Origin: Pseudomonadota bacterium
GTDB taxonomy: Bacteria; Pseudomonadota; Alphaproteobacteria; Rhizobiales; Methylopilaceae
Direction of reading: 5' to 3'
DNA length: 64,000 bases
NCBI GenBank assembly: GCA_023388965.1
Contig: JAEWFF010000028.1
Location: 186,001 to 250,000 of the forward strand
The translations under genes and the position numbers were made by a program. Positions 1 through 7,870 of the stretch are shown here, in pieces. Under the pieces are notes generated by a model. That model made no database searches and was not told where the DNA came from. It saw nothing but the letters and a program-made list of their open reading frames with translations. Within the stretch, counting starts at the first letter, position 1; every line of letters starts with the position of its first letter.

Positions 1-368
1 AAGGCCAAGTGCAGGATATCGTCGTGCGCGAGGGCCTGAGCATGCTCTCCTATTACTCGCTCGCCTCCGGTTTCCTCACCGGCAAATACCGCTCCGAGGA
101 CGATGTCGCCAAAAGCGCGCGCGGCAGCGGCGCGATGAAATATCTCGACGACAAGGGCAAGCGCATTCTGGCCGCGCTCGATGCGGTTGCGGCCGATACC
201 GGCGCCGCGCATTCCGAGATTTCGCTGGCGTGGATCAATGCCCAGCCGGGGATCGGCGCACCCGTCGCCTCCGCGACATCCGTCGGGCAGGTCGCAAGCC
301 TTGCGCGTGGCGCACGCCTCGTTCTCGACACGGAGCATCTGCGCCGCCTGACCGATGCGGGTCGGTGA
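1..368 (+). CDS. Aldo/keto reductase, C-terminal part (cut by window edge)
   Basis: The reading frame is open from the left edge of the window (codons in frame from base 3) and ends with TGA at 366-368, so the N-terminal two thirds of the gene lie outside. The visible 120 or so residues resemble the end of the aldo/keto reductase family. They include SYYSLASGFLTGKY, which is the usual segment after the barrel, then a helical region with EISLAWINAQPGIGAPVASATS, the NADP-binding end of these TIM barrels. The family reduces aldehydes and ketones with NADPH. The substrate cannot be told from this part. The GTG at base 9 is only an internal codon. Confidence 0.85.
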   Translation, partial: GQVQDIVVREGLSMLSYYSLASGFLTGKYRSEDDVAKSARGSGAMKYLDDKGKRILAALDAVAADTGAAHSEISLAWINAQPGIGAPVASATSVGQVASLARGARLVLDTEHLRRLTDAGR

Positions 369-383
369 TTCGGTAATTACGAT

Positions 384-492
384 CCTCATCCTGAGGAGCC
401 CGCGAAGCGGGCGTCTCGAAGGATGAGCCGGAAGCTCGGTGTCTGCCTCATGGTTCGAGACGCAATGCTGCGCATCGCTCCTCACCATGAGG
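384..492. repeat. Pair of palindromic intergenic elements
   Basis: Two imperfect inverted repeats sit in the 168-base gap between the aldo/keto reductase and cimA. The first (384-427) begins CCTCATCCTGAGGAGC and ends AAGGATGAG. The second (447-492) begins CCTCATGG and ends CCATGAGG. The shared words CCTCAT, TCGAGACGC or its complement, and GAGGAGC make them copies of one family in opposite orientation. Comparable short palindromes are scattered through many Rhizobiales genomes. They may act as transcript ends or RNA-processing sites. No coding potential was seen here. Confidence 0.65.
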
Positions 493-536
493 TTCAGCAA
501 GACGTCGATAGTCCTCCCCGTAAACGGTAGAGGAAT

Positions 537-2135
537 CTACGGCGCCGGGGCGCCGTTCTTCATCAGCTTGTAGGTGATGGAGTCGACCAGCGCCTGGAAC
601 GAGGCGTCGATGATGTTGGGCGAGACGCCGACCGTCGTCCAGACATCGCCGGTATCGTCCGCACTCTCGATCATGACGCGTGTCACCGCCTCGGTGCCGC
701 CGTCCAGAATGCGGACCTTATAGTCCGTCAGGCGCAAATCCTGGATGAAGGGCTGGTACTCGCCGAGGTCTTTCCGCAGCGCGGTGTCGAGCGCGTTGAC
801 CGGGCCGTTGCCTTCGGCGACCGACATCTTGCTCTCGCCGCGCACGGTGAGCTTGACCACGGCCTCGCAGACCGTGTGCCACAGGCCGCCGCCGTTCTGC
901 CGCCGCTCGACCGAGGTGCGGAAGCTCTCGACGGAAAAGAAATCCGGCACATCGCCGAGCACGCGCCGCGCCAGGAGCTCGAAACTGGCCTCCGCGCCTT
1001 CATAGGCATAACCGGCGTTCTCGCGCTCCTTCACCTCGTCGAGCAGGCGGCCGAGGCGCGGATCGTCCTTGCCCACCGCGATGCCGATGCGCTCGAGCTC
1101 CGCGAGCAGGTTCGACTTGCCGCCCTGATCCGACACCATGATGCGGCGCCTGTTGCCGACCGCGTCCGGCGGCACATGCTCGTAGGTACGCGGGTCCTTC
1201 AGGATCGCGGATACATGGATGCCGGCCTTGCTGGCAAAGGCGTTCGCGCCGACATAGGGTGCGTGGCGATTGGGGTTGCGGTTGAGGATTTCATCAAGCA
1301 CGCGCGACGCCTGCGTCAGTCCGCGCAGCCCCTCGTCGGTCACGCCGATATCGAGATTGTCCGCATAATCCGGCTTCAGCTTCAGCGTCGGAATGAGCGA
1401 GACGAGATTGGCGTTGCCGCAGCGCTCGCCGAGCCCGTTCAGCGTGCCCTGGATCTGCCGCGCGCCGGCCGCCACCGCTGCCAGCGAATTGGCCACCGCG
1501 CAGCCGGTATCGTCGTGCGCATGAATGCCGAGATTGGCGCCCGGAATATGGCGCGCGACCTCGCCGACGATGCGGAACACTTCGTTCGGCAGCGTGCCGC
1601 CATTGGTGTCGCACAGCACGACCCAGCGCGCGCCGGATTCGTAGGCCGCCTTCGCGCAGGCGAGCGCATAATCCGGATTGGCCTTGTAGCCGTCGAAGAA
1701 ATGCTCGCAGTCGATCATGGTCTCGCGGCCGCTCGCTGCGCCGGCCTTCACCGTCTCGCGGATGGCGCCGAGATTCTCGTCGAGCGTCGTGCCCAGCGCG
1801 ATATCGACGTGATAGTCCCAGCTCTTGCCGACGAAGCACAGCGCCTGCGCCTTCGACGTCAATACAGCCTGTAATCCCGCATCGTTCGACACGGAGCGGC
1901 CGGGGCGTTTCGTCATGCCGAACGCTGTGAAGGTTGCATTGCCGAATGTGCGCGCCTCGGCAAAGAGCGCAGTGTCGGTCGGGTTCGCGCCGGGAAATCC
2001 GCCCTCGATGTAATCGACGCCGATCTCGGCGAGCAGCCGCGCGATCGTCAGCTTTTCCTCGAGCGCGAAATCGACGCCCGCAGTCTGCTGGCCATCGCGC
2101 AATGTGGTGTCGAAAAGGTAGAGACGTTCGGTCAT
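537..2135 (-). CDS. cimA: (R)-citramalate synthase
   Basis: A 532-residue enzyme of the LeuA/homocitrate synthase superfamily, most like citramalate synthase (TIGR00977 type). This enzyme joins pyruvate and acetyl-CoA in a threonine-independent route to isoleucine. The N-terminal TIM barrel begins with the signature DTTLRDGQQ (residues 9-17) and has the metal-binding segment HAHDDTGCAVANS followed by LNGLGERCGNANL. The last third (from about residue 390) is the regulatory LeuA-dimer domain. I chose the ATG at 2135 because the protein then starts MTERLYLFDTTLRDG, the usual form. The frame stays open to 2219 only by running through a palindromic repeat. It lies next to cysS on the same strand, an order common in Rhizobiales. 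A 2-isopropylmalate synthase role is less likely given the length and family pattern. Confidence 0.88.
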   Translation of the reverse strand: MTERLYLFDTTLRDGQQTAGVDFALEEKLTIARLLAEIGVDYIEGGFPGANPTDTALFAEARTFGNATFTAFGMTKRPGRSVSNDAGLQAVLTSKAQALCFVGKSWDYHVDIALGTTLDENLGAIRETVKAGAASGRETMIDCEHFFDGYKANPDYALACAKAAYESGARWVVLCDTNGGTLPNEVFRIVGEVARHIPGANLGIHAHDDTGCAVANSLAAVAAGARQIQGTLNGLGERCGNANLVSLIPTLKLKPDYADNLDIGVTDEGLRGLTQASRVLDEILNRNPNRHAPYVGANAFASKAGIHVSAILKDPRTYEHVPPDAVGNRRRIMVSDQGGKSNLLAELERIGIAVGKDDPRLGRLLDEVKERENAGYAYEGAEASFELLARRVLGDVPDFFSVESFRTSVERRQNGGGLWHTVCEAVVKLTVRGESKMSVAEGNGPVNALDTALRKDLGEYQPFIQDLRLTDYKVRILDGGTEAVTRVMIESADDTGDVWTTVGVSPNIIDASFQALVDSITYKLMKNGAPAP

Positions 2136-2146
2136 GGTGCGATGCT

Positions 2147-2355
2147 CCCCCTCTCCCGCCTGCGGGAGAGGACGACTCGCAGGCGGGAGCCTGCGAGCGC
2201 GGTGAGGGGAAAGCCCCATACACCGCCGTTGTTAATTCCCCTCACCCGGCCGGCGCTTGCGCGCCGTGCCGACCTCTCCCGAGCCAAGTCGGGTGTTCCC
2301 GACTTGGCTGTTTGAAAGCTGAACCCGGCAACAGCCGGGTTCAGGCGGGAGAGGG
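2147..2355. repeat. Composite palindromic repeat block between cimA and cysS
   Basis: The whole gap between the two genes is made of perfect or near-perfect stems. These are CTCTCCCGC/GCGGGAGAG (2151-2170), CTCGCAGGC/GCCTGCGAG (2176-2197), GCCAAGTCGGG/CCCGACTTGGC with a 4-base loop (2283-2308) and GAACCCGGC/GCCGGGTTC (2321-2342). The outer borders carry CCCTCTCCC, GGTGAGGGG, CCCCTCACC and GGGAGAGGG words, showing two units in opposite orientation. A related block lies at 3891-4044. The structure points to a mosaic interspersed element that could fold in RNA and separate the cysS and cimA transcripts. That function is inference. Confidence 0.7.
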
Positions 2356-2367
2356 AAACAGCGCCGC

Positions 2368-3705
2368 TCATCGCGCGACCTCCCAGGTCGAGCCCTGCGG
2401 GCCGTCCTTGATGAGAATGCCTTTGGCGGAAAGCTCGTCGCGGATGCGGTCGGCCTCCGCGAAATCCTTCGTCTTGCGTGCGTGCAGGCGTGCGGCCAGC
2501 AGCTTTTCGATCTCCGCTTCCGGTATGGACGGCGCGGGGGCCGTCGCCGCGCGCCATTGCACGAACTCCTCCTTGCGGAAGCCGAAAAAGCCGAGCGTGC
2601 CGGCGAGCGATTTCCGGCCCGCCGCGCTTTTCAGCGCGTGCATTTCGGCAATGGCCTTGGGCGTGTTGAGATCGTCGCACAAAGCGTCGAGCACGCCCGG
2701 CGCCGGCTTGTCCTCCGCGCCTTCGCCCGCAACGTCGAACCAGCCGGCGAGAATCTTTTCGGCGTCCTGAAGCGCCTTCAGCGTCCAGTTGATCGGCTGG
2801 CGGTAGTGCGTGCCGAGCATGGCGAGGCGAATGACATCGCCGTGCCAGTCCTGGAGCAACTCGCCGATGGTGACGAAATTGCCGAGCGATTTCGACATCT
2901 TCTCGCCTTCGACCTGCAGGAAGCCGTTGTGCATCCAGACATTGGCCATGACCTTGTGGCCGAAGGCGCAGCAGGTCTGCGCGATCTCGTTCTCATGGTG
3001 TGGAAAGACGAGATCGATGCCGCCGGCATGGATATCGAACATCTCGCCGAGATGCTTCCACGACATCGCCGAGCATTCGATGTGCCAGCCCGGGCGGCCG
3101 CGCCCCCACGGGCTGTCCCAGCCCGGAAGCTCTGGCGCGGACGGCTTCCAGAGAACGAAGTCCATCGCATCGCGCTTGTAGGGCGCGACATCGACCCGCG
3201 CGCCCGCTTCCATCTCGTCGAGCGTGCGGTTCGCGAGCTTGCCGTAATCGGGCATGCTCGGAACGTGGAACAGCACATGCCCTTCCGCCGCATAGGCATG
3301 GCCGCGTGCGATCAGCATCTCGATCAGCACGATCATTTCCGCGATATGTTCGGTCGGGCGCGGCTCAACGCTCGGGCGCAGCACGCCGAGCCCATCGACA
3401 TCGGCATGAAAGACTTTCGCCGTCTCGTCCGTCAGATCGCGGATCGAGATGCCGCGCTCGGCGGCGCGGGCGTTGATCTTGTCGTCCACGTCCGTGATGT
3501 TGCGGACATAAGTGACATGCCGCGCGCCGTAGAGATGGCGCAGCAGGCGAAACAGCAGGTCGAACACGATGACCGGCCGCGCATTGCCGATATGGGCGCG
3601 ATCATAGACTGTGGGCCCGCAGGCATAGAGCCGCACATTGGCGGCATCGATGGGCTCGAACGGCGCCTTCGATCGGGTCAGGGTGTTATGCAGGACAAGC
3701 GACAT
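2368..3705 (-). CDS. cysS: Cysteine--tRNA ligase
   Basis: A 445-residue class I aminoacyl-tRNA synthetase charging tRNA-Cys. The zinc ligand Cys29 stands in CGPTVYD. The ATP-binding HIGH-type motif is HIGN (38-41), a WHIECSAM segment gives the second zinc Cys, FPHHENE the zinc His, and KMSKS is present as GEKMSKSLGNF near residue 268. The length is close to the family norm of about 460, and the C-terminal helical domain is complete. I start at the ATG at 3705 (MSLVLHNTL) because the upstream ATG adds only four residues that are not part of the family. It is followed on the same strand by cimA across a repeat block. Confidence 0.95.
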   Translation of the reverse strand: MSLVLHNTLTRSKAPFEPIDAANVRLYACGPTVYDRAHIGNARPVIVFDLLFRLLRHLYGARHVTYVRNITDVDDKINARAAERGISIRDLTDETAKVFHADVDGLGVLRPSVEPRPTEHIAEMIVLIEMLIARGHAYAAEGHVLFHVPSMPDYGKLANRTLDEMEAGARVDVAPYKRDAMDFVLWKPSAPELPGWDSPWGRGRPGWHIECSAMSWKHLGEMFDIHAGGIDLVFPHHENEIAQTCCAFGHKVMANVWMHNGFLQVEGEKMSKSLGNFVTIGELLQDWHGDVIRLAMLGTHYRQPINWTLKALQDAEKILAGWFDVAGEGAEDKPAPGVLDALCDDLNTPKAIAEMHALKSAAGRKSLAGTLGFFGFRKEEFVQWRAATAPAPSIPEAEIEKLLAARLHARKTKDFAEADRIRDELSAKGILIKDGPQGSTWEVAR

Positions 3706-3890
3706 CGAAAATCCCAAAGCCTCGGGCCGGCCCCGGCAGTCGCGTCTCTCTTCGTAAAGTCAGACAGATACGGCCACGGCCAGCGTTTGAGCTAACCGCA
3801 AATAATAATGATCCGGCGAATGAAGGCGGATGCGTGGGCCGTTTTCATGGAGCGGACAATGGTCATGCGGCGTCATGGCGTCAAGCCCCG

Positions 3891-4044
3891 CCCCCCTCTC
3901 CCCTTGAGGGAGAGGGGCGAGTCGAAGCCGTGAGGCTTCGACCGTGGTGAGGGGTAGACCCGCGTTGAAACATGAGGCTGCCGCCCCCTCATCCCGCTCG
4001 CTCGCCTTGCTCGCGAGTCGACCTTCTCCCTCAAGGGGAGAAGG
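3891..4044. repeat. Second palindromic repeat block, upstream of cysS and the DUF2865 gene
   Basis: The 411-base gap between the divergent starts of cysS and the DUF2865 gene contains two units of the same family as 2147-2355. One has CCCCTCTCC/GGGAGAGGGG around 3893-3917 with the inner stem GTCGAAGCC/GGCTTCGAC (3921-3942). The other has CCTTCTCCC/GGGGAGAAGG (4022-4044) preceded by ATCCCGCTCGCTCGCC. GGTGAGGGG closes the first unit. A small frame across it on the minus strand is only translated repeat. The stretch 3706-3890 shows nothing else recognisable. Confidence 0.65.
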
Positions 4045-4116
4045 TTCACACTTGCGCCCGATTTTAACGGTCTATCCGGGCTGACCCGCGGCGTCGCGGG
4101 CGATAGATTGGGCACC

Positions 4117-5334
4117 ATGTTCAAGACGATTCTGGCTCCCGCTCTGGGTGTTCTCGCCACCGCCGCCCTCGTGACCGGGGCCGTGGCCCAGTTCGGCCAG
4201 CCCGCACAGCCGCAATATCAGCCGCCGCCCCAGCAGCAATATCAGCAGCATCCGCAGGCCAACGCGGCCTGCGTGCGGCTCGAAGCCCAGCTCGCGAGCC
4301 TTCAGGGCCAGGAGCGGGCCGACCCCCAGCGCCAGCAGCTCCAGGCCACCTATAACCAGCAGCGCGCCGAACTCGGACGCCTGAATGAGCGCGCGCGCGG
4401 CATGGGCTGCGGCCGCAACTTCCTGTTCGGCCCGCGCCCGCCGGCCGAGTGCCGCCCGCTGCAGGCCCAGATCGACCGGCTCGACAATCAGGTCGACCGG
4501 CTGGAAGACCAGCTCAACCGCGGACGCTCAGACCCCGGCCTGCGCGAAGCGCGCCGGCGCGATGTGATCGCCGCCCTCGCCTATCACCGCTGCGGCGCGC
4601 AATATGAACAGGCCATGCCGCAGCAGGACCGCGGCGGCGGATTGTTCGGCTTTCTGTTCGGCAACCGCTCCGGCGGCATCCGCGACGATTATCCCGGCGG
4701 GCCGATGCAGGACGTGCCGAGCGGCACTTTCCGCACCGTGTGCGTGCGCACATGCGACGGCTTCTTCTACCCGATCAGCTACGCCACCGTGCCCGCCCGC
4801 TTCGGCCAGGACGAGAACCAGTGCCGCAACACCTGTCCGGGTGCCGAGGCCATGCTGTTCTCCTACCCGACCGGCGCCTCGATCGAACAGGGCACCGCGA
4901 CAAACGGCGCGCCCTACACATCGCTGCCCAACGCCTTCAAGTACCAGACCGAATATGTGAAGGGCTGTTCCTGCAACCCGCCCGGCCAGACTTGGGAACA
5001 GGCGCTCGCCGGCACGGGCGACACGACCGTCCGGCAGGGCGACATCATCGTCAGCGATGAACGCGCGGGGAACATGTCGCAGCCGCAGGCCGGCGACAGC
5101 GTAGGGGCGGTCGAGGCCATGCCCGATCAGGGCATCGTCGAAAACCCGGCCAATACCGAGCTTCCGCCGGGCTATCAGCCAGACCCGGCCGCGCAGACGG
5201 CCGAGCCCTATTACATGCCGCCGGGCCAGAACCAGCCCTATTACATGCCGCCGCAACAGCAGCAGCCAGCGCCCCCGCCTCCGCAGCCGCAGCGCCAGCA
5301 GGAACGCGAATACGTACATCCGGCGTTCAGGTAA
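4117..5334 (+). CDS. Secreted DUF2865 domain protein
   Basis: A 405-residue protein with an N-terminal signal peptide (FKTILAPALGVLATAALVTGAVA, cut near residue 24). A Q/P-rich stretch follows, then a coiled-coil region with repeated LDNQVDRLEDQ heptads (about residues 110-140). The cysteine-rich DUF2865 core comes next, with VCVRTCDGFFYPISYAT, CRNTCPGAEAMLFSYP and KGCSCNPPGQTW. The C-terminal tail is a low-complexity Gln/Pro segment with two PYYMPP copies. DUF2865 proteins are known mainly from Rhizobiales and have no assigned role. The even number of paired Cys suggests a disulfide-stabilised periplasmic domain. The ATG at 4117 is preferred over the TTG at 4108. Confidence 0.85.
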   Translation: MFKTILAPALGVLATAALVTGAVAQFGQPAQPQYQPPPQQQYQQHPQANAACVRLEAQLASLQGQERADPQRQQLQATYNQQRAELGRLNERARGMGCGRNFLFGPRPPAECRPLQAQIDRLDNQVDRLEDQLNRGRSDPGLREARRRDVIAALAYHRCGAQYEQAMPQQDRGGGLFGFLFGNRSGGIRDDYPGGPMQDVPSGTFRTVCVRTCDGFFYPISYATVPARFGQDENQCRNTCPGAEAMLFSYPTGASIEQGTATNGAPYTSLPNAFKYQTEYVKGCSCNPPGQTWEQALAGTGDTTVRQGDIIVSDERAGNMSQPQAGDSVGAVEAMPDQGIVENPANTELPPGYQPDPAAQTAEPYYMPPGQNQPYYMPPQQQQPAPPPPQPQRQQEREYVHPAFR

Positions 5335-5352
5335 AACGGGACGGAAGCGCGT

Positions 5353-5796
5353 TCAGCGATAGCCCACGCCCATCACATAATCGCGCAGCATGGTCTCCTC
5401 GTCCTCGCTTTCGCGCAGCAGAACGCCGAGCGCATCGCGCGCGTTCAGGATGCCGGTCGGGTAGCCCTTGCCGTCGATGACGGGGACATTCTTGAATTCC
5501 CGCGCCCGCATTTCCAACCAGACCGTTTCAAGATCGTCGTCCGGGCCGCATGTAAGGACCGCCTCCTGCATCACCCCAGCAACCGGCATGGATTGATGCA
5601 GGCTTCCGTTTTCGCTCAGCCTGGCGATCACATCCGTCTTGGTGACGATGCCGCGCAGAACGCCCGCCTCGTCGCACGCCGCGATCATGTCGGTTCCCGA
5701 GCGCAGCAACCGCGCGGCAAGGATCAGCTCCTCGCCCACTTCGATGGTGACGAGCCGCTCGCGCGCTTTGTCCAGCACCTGTTTGACGAATGCCAT
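5353..5796 (-). CDS. CBS-pair domain protein
   Basis: A 147-residue protein made almost entirely of two CBS motifs. Visible segments are VTIEVGEELILAARLLRSGTDMIAACDEAGVLRGIVTKTDVIARL and, in the second half, EFKNVPVIDGKGYPTGILNARDAL. CBS pairs bind adenine nucleotides and serve as sensors. A stand-alone pair with no enzymatic partner cannot be given a target. I use the ATG at 5796, which has GAGG seven bases upstream. Earlier in-frame ATGs at 5808 and 5859 are less well placed. It is divergent from the small cupin gene, whose start is 69 bases away, and converges with the DUF2865 gene. Confidence 0.85.
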   Translation of the reverse strand: MAFVKQVLDKARERLVTIEVGEELILAARLLRSGTDMIAACDEAGVLRGIVTKTDVIARLSENGSLHQSMPVAGVMQEAVLTCGPDDDLETVWLEMRAREFKNVPVIDGKGYPTGILNARDALGVLLRESEDEETMLRDYVMGVGYR

Positions 5797-5864
5797 TGCC
5801 GGCCTCATCCTGCATTCTTGCAATGCATGAGAATGCGGATAACCGGCAGCAAGGATCAAGCCCG

Positions 5865-6158
5865 ATGAATCTCCCTGACGATGTCGCGGCCTATGCGCGC
5901 TCTCCCGAATTCGATCAGGACACGATCCCCGCCGCGCTGCGCAAGGGACACGCGACGAAGGCGGGAACCTGGGCGCTCATCCATGTGCTCGAAGGGCGGC
6001 TCCTCTATCGCGTGCTCGAGCCTTTGTCCGAGCGTGTGCTGGAGCCCGGAGAGCCGGGCATCATCGTTCCGGAACAATTGCACGAAGTCGAGCCGCTCGG
6101 CCCTGTCCGCATGTTCGTCGAATTCCATCGCAATCCCGAGGAAAACGGTGACGTGTAA
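5865..6158 (+). CDS. Small cupin-like protein, DUF1971 (YeaR/tellurite-response type)
   Basis: A 97-residue single-domain protein matching the DUF1971 pattern: LPDDVAAYARSPEFDQDTIPAALRKGHATKAGTWALIHVLEG at the start and VPEQLHEVEPLGPVRMFVEFHRNP at the end. It is a small beta barrel of the cupin type, with the conserved His in EQLHEVEP. In enterobacteria relatives (YeaR, the C-terminal part of TehB-like proteins) are linked to nitrate/nitrite or tellurite responses, but the biochemical role is not settled. The start ATG at 5865 follows AAGGATCAAGCCCG. It is divergent from the CBS gene and converges with nadE after 12 bases. Confidence 0.8.
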   Translation: MNLPDDVAAYARSPEFDQDTIPAALRKGHATKAGTWALIHVLEGRLLYRVLEPLSERVLEPGEPGIIVPEQLHEVEPLGPVRMFVEFHRNPEENGDV

Positions 6159-6170
6159 CAACGCGTACGC

Positions 6171-7838
6171 TCACGCGCCGTCGCGGAACCTGTTCGTGAT
6201 CGGATAGCGCCGGTCGCGACCGAAATTCTTGCGCGTCACCTTCACGCCGGGTGCCGCCTGACGGCGCTTGTATTCGGCGAGATAAAGCAGCCGCTCCACC
6301 TTCCTCACCGTCTCCGCATCATGGCCTTCGGCCACGATGTCGGCGACGCTCTTCTCGTTCTCGACGAGACCCTGAAGAATGGCGTCGAGAACATCGTAGG
6401 GCGGCAGTGAATCCTGATCGGTCTGGTTTTCGCGCAGTTCCGCCGTCGGCACCTTGGTGATGATGTTTTCCGGAATGACCTCGCCGTCCGGGCCGAGCGC
6501 GCCCGGCGGTTTCCAGCGGTTGCGCAGCGCCGAGAGGCGGTAGACCTGCGTCTTGTAAATATCCTTGATCGGATTGTAGCCGCCGTTCATGTCGCCATAG
6601 AGCGTGGCGTAGCCGACCGACATTTCGGATTTGTTGCCGGTCGTCACCACCATCGGCCCGAACTTGTTGGATACCGACATCAGGATCGTGCCGCGCACGC
6701 GCGATTGCAGGTTCTCTTCGGTGATGTCGCGATTGGTGCCCTTGAAGAGGCCGCCGAGCGCCGCCTCAAAACTCTCGACCGGCTGCGCGATCGGCACGAC
6801 GTCATAACGCACGCCGAGCGCTTGTGCGCATTTTTCAGCATCGCCGAGGCTTTCCTCGGAAGTGTACTTATAAGGCAGCATGATGCAATGCACCTTGTCC
6901 GCCCCGAGCGCATCGACCGCAATCGCCGCGCAGATCGCGCTGTCGATGCCGCCCGACATGCCGAGCACAACGCCCGGAAACCCGTTCTTCGTCACATAAT
7001 CGCGCAGGCCCAGTACGCAGGCCGCGTAATCCGCCTCATCGCCCTCGGGCAATATCGCCTTCGGTCCGTCATCGCAGCGCCATGTGTCGCCATCGCGTTT
7101 CCAATGCGTCGTAACGACCTCTTCCGAAAACGTCGGCATCTGGAAAGCCAGCGAGCAATCGCCGTTCAGCGCAAACGAGCCGCCGTCGAAAATCAGGTCG
7201 TCCTGCCCGCAATTCTGGTTGGCATAGATCAGTGCGAGCCCGCATCCGGTGACGCGCGCGACTGCGATCTGGATGCGCTCGTCGCTCTTGCCGCCCCAAT
7301 AGGGCGAGCCGTTCGGCACGATGATGAGTTCGGCGCCGGTCTCGCACAAGGTCTCGACGACTTCGTCCTGCCAGATATCCTCACAGATCGGCACGCCGAT
7401 ATGCACGCCGCGAAACTCGACCGGCCCCATCAGATCGCCCGGCACGAAGACGCGCTTCTCGTCGAACACGCCGTAATTGGGAAGCTCGTATTTGAAGCGC
7501 AGCGCAGCGACACGGCCGCCGTCGAGCAGTGCGACGGCATTGTGCGTGCCCTTCTCGCTCCGCCACGGCGTTCCGATCAGAACCCCCGGGCCGCCATCGG
7601 CCGTATCTTCGGCGAGTGTACGCACCGCCTCCTCGCAGGCGCCGACGAAGCTCGGCTTCAGGATCAGGTCTTCGGGCGGATAGCCGCCGATGAAGATTTC
7701 CGTGAAGGCGATCAGATCGGCGCCCTGCCCGGCGGCAAGTGCGCGCGCCGCGCGGGCCTTTTCCAGATTGCCGGCAATATCGCCGACGACCGGGTTGAGC
7801 TGAGCAATGGCGATGGAGAGTTTTTCGGGGCGAGACAT
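6171..7838 (-). CDS. nadE: Glutamine-dependent NAD+ synthetase
   Basis: A 555-residue two-domain enzyme that amidates nicotinic acid adenine dinucleotide to NAD+. The N-terminal nitrilase-type glutaminase domain (about 1-260) shows FTEIFIGGYPPEDL with the catalytic Glu, KYELPNYGVFDE with the Lys, and GVPICEDIWQD with the nucleophile Cys. The C-terminal synthetase has the P-loop-like LGMSGGIDSAICA (SGGIDS near 295-300) and later TTGNKSEMSVGYATLYGDMNGG. Length and domain order fit the bacterial glutamine-using form, shorter than actinobacterial enzymes. It stands alone on the minus strand, 32 bases downstream of the sigma-factor gene's stop. Confidence 0.95.
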   Translation of the reverse strand: MSRPEKLSIAIAQLNPVVGDIAGNLEKARAARALAAGQGADLIAFTEIFIGGYPPEDLILKPSFVGACEEAVRTLAEDTADGGPGVLIGTPWRSEKGTHNAVALLDGGRVAALRFKYELPNYGVFDEKRVFVPGDLMGPVEFRGVHIGVPICEDIWQDEVVETLCETGAELIIVPNGSPYWGGKSDERIQIAVARVTGCGLALIYANQNCGQDDLIFDGGSFALNGDCSLAFQMPTFSEEVVTTHWKRDGDTWRCDDGPKAILPEGDEADYAACVLGLRDYVTKNGFPGVVLGMSGGIDSAICAAIAVDALGADKVHCIMLPYKYTSEESLGDAEKCAQALGVRYDVVPIAQPVESFEAALGGLFKGTNRDITEENLQSRVRGTILMSVSNKFGPMVVTTGNKSEMSVGYATLYGDMNGGYNPIKDIYKTQVYRLSALRNRWKPPGALGPDGEVIPENIITKVPTAELRENQTDQDSLPPYDVLDAILQGLVENEKSVADIVAEGHDAETVRKVERLLYLAEYKRRQAAPGVKVTRKNFGRDRRYPITNRFRDGA

Positions 7839-7870
7839 CGCGTCCTAGTTAGCGTGTCGCCCGCCGCGCA

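Noticed and set aside
2482..3795. Long plus-strand frame opposite cysS (and similar long frames opposite cimA, nadE, gor, otsA, glnE, ccmF, soxA)
   Set aside because: These are antisense shadows of real genes, with Arg/Ala/His-rich composition, no motifs and no ribosome sites.
3873..4160. 95-residue minus-strand ORF upstream of cysS
   Set aside because: It is the translation of the palindromic repeats and overlaps the DUF2865 start.
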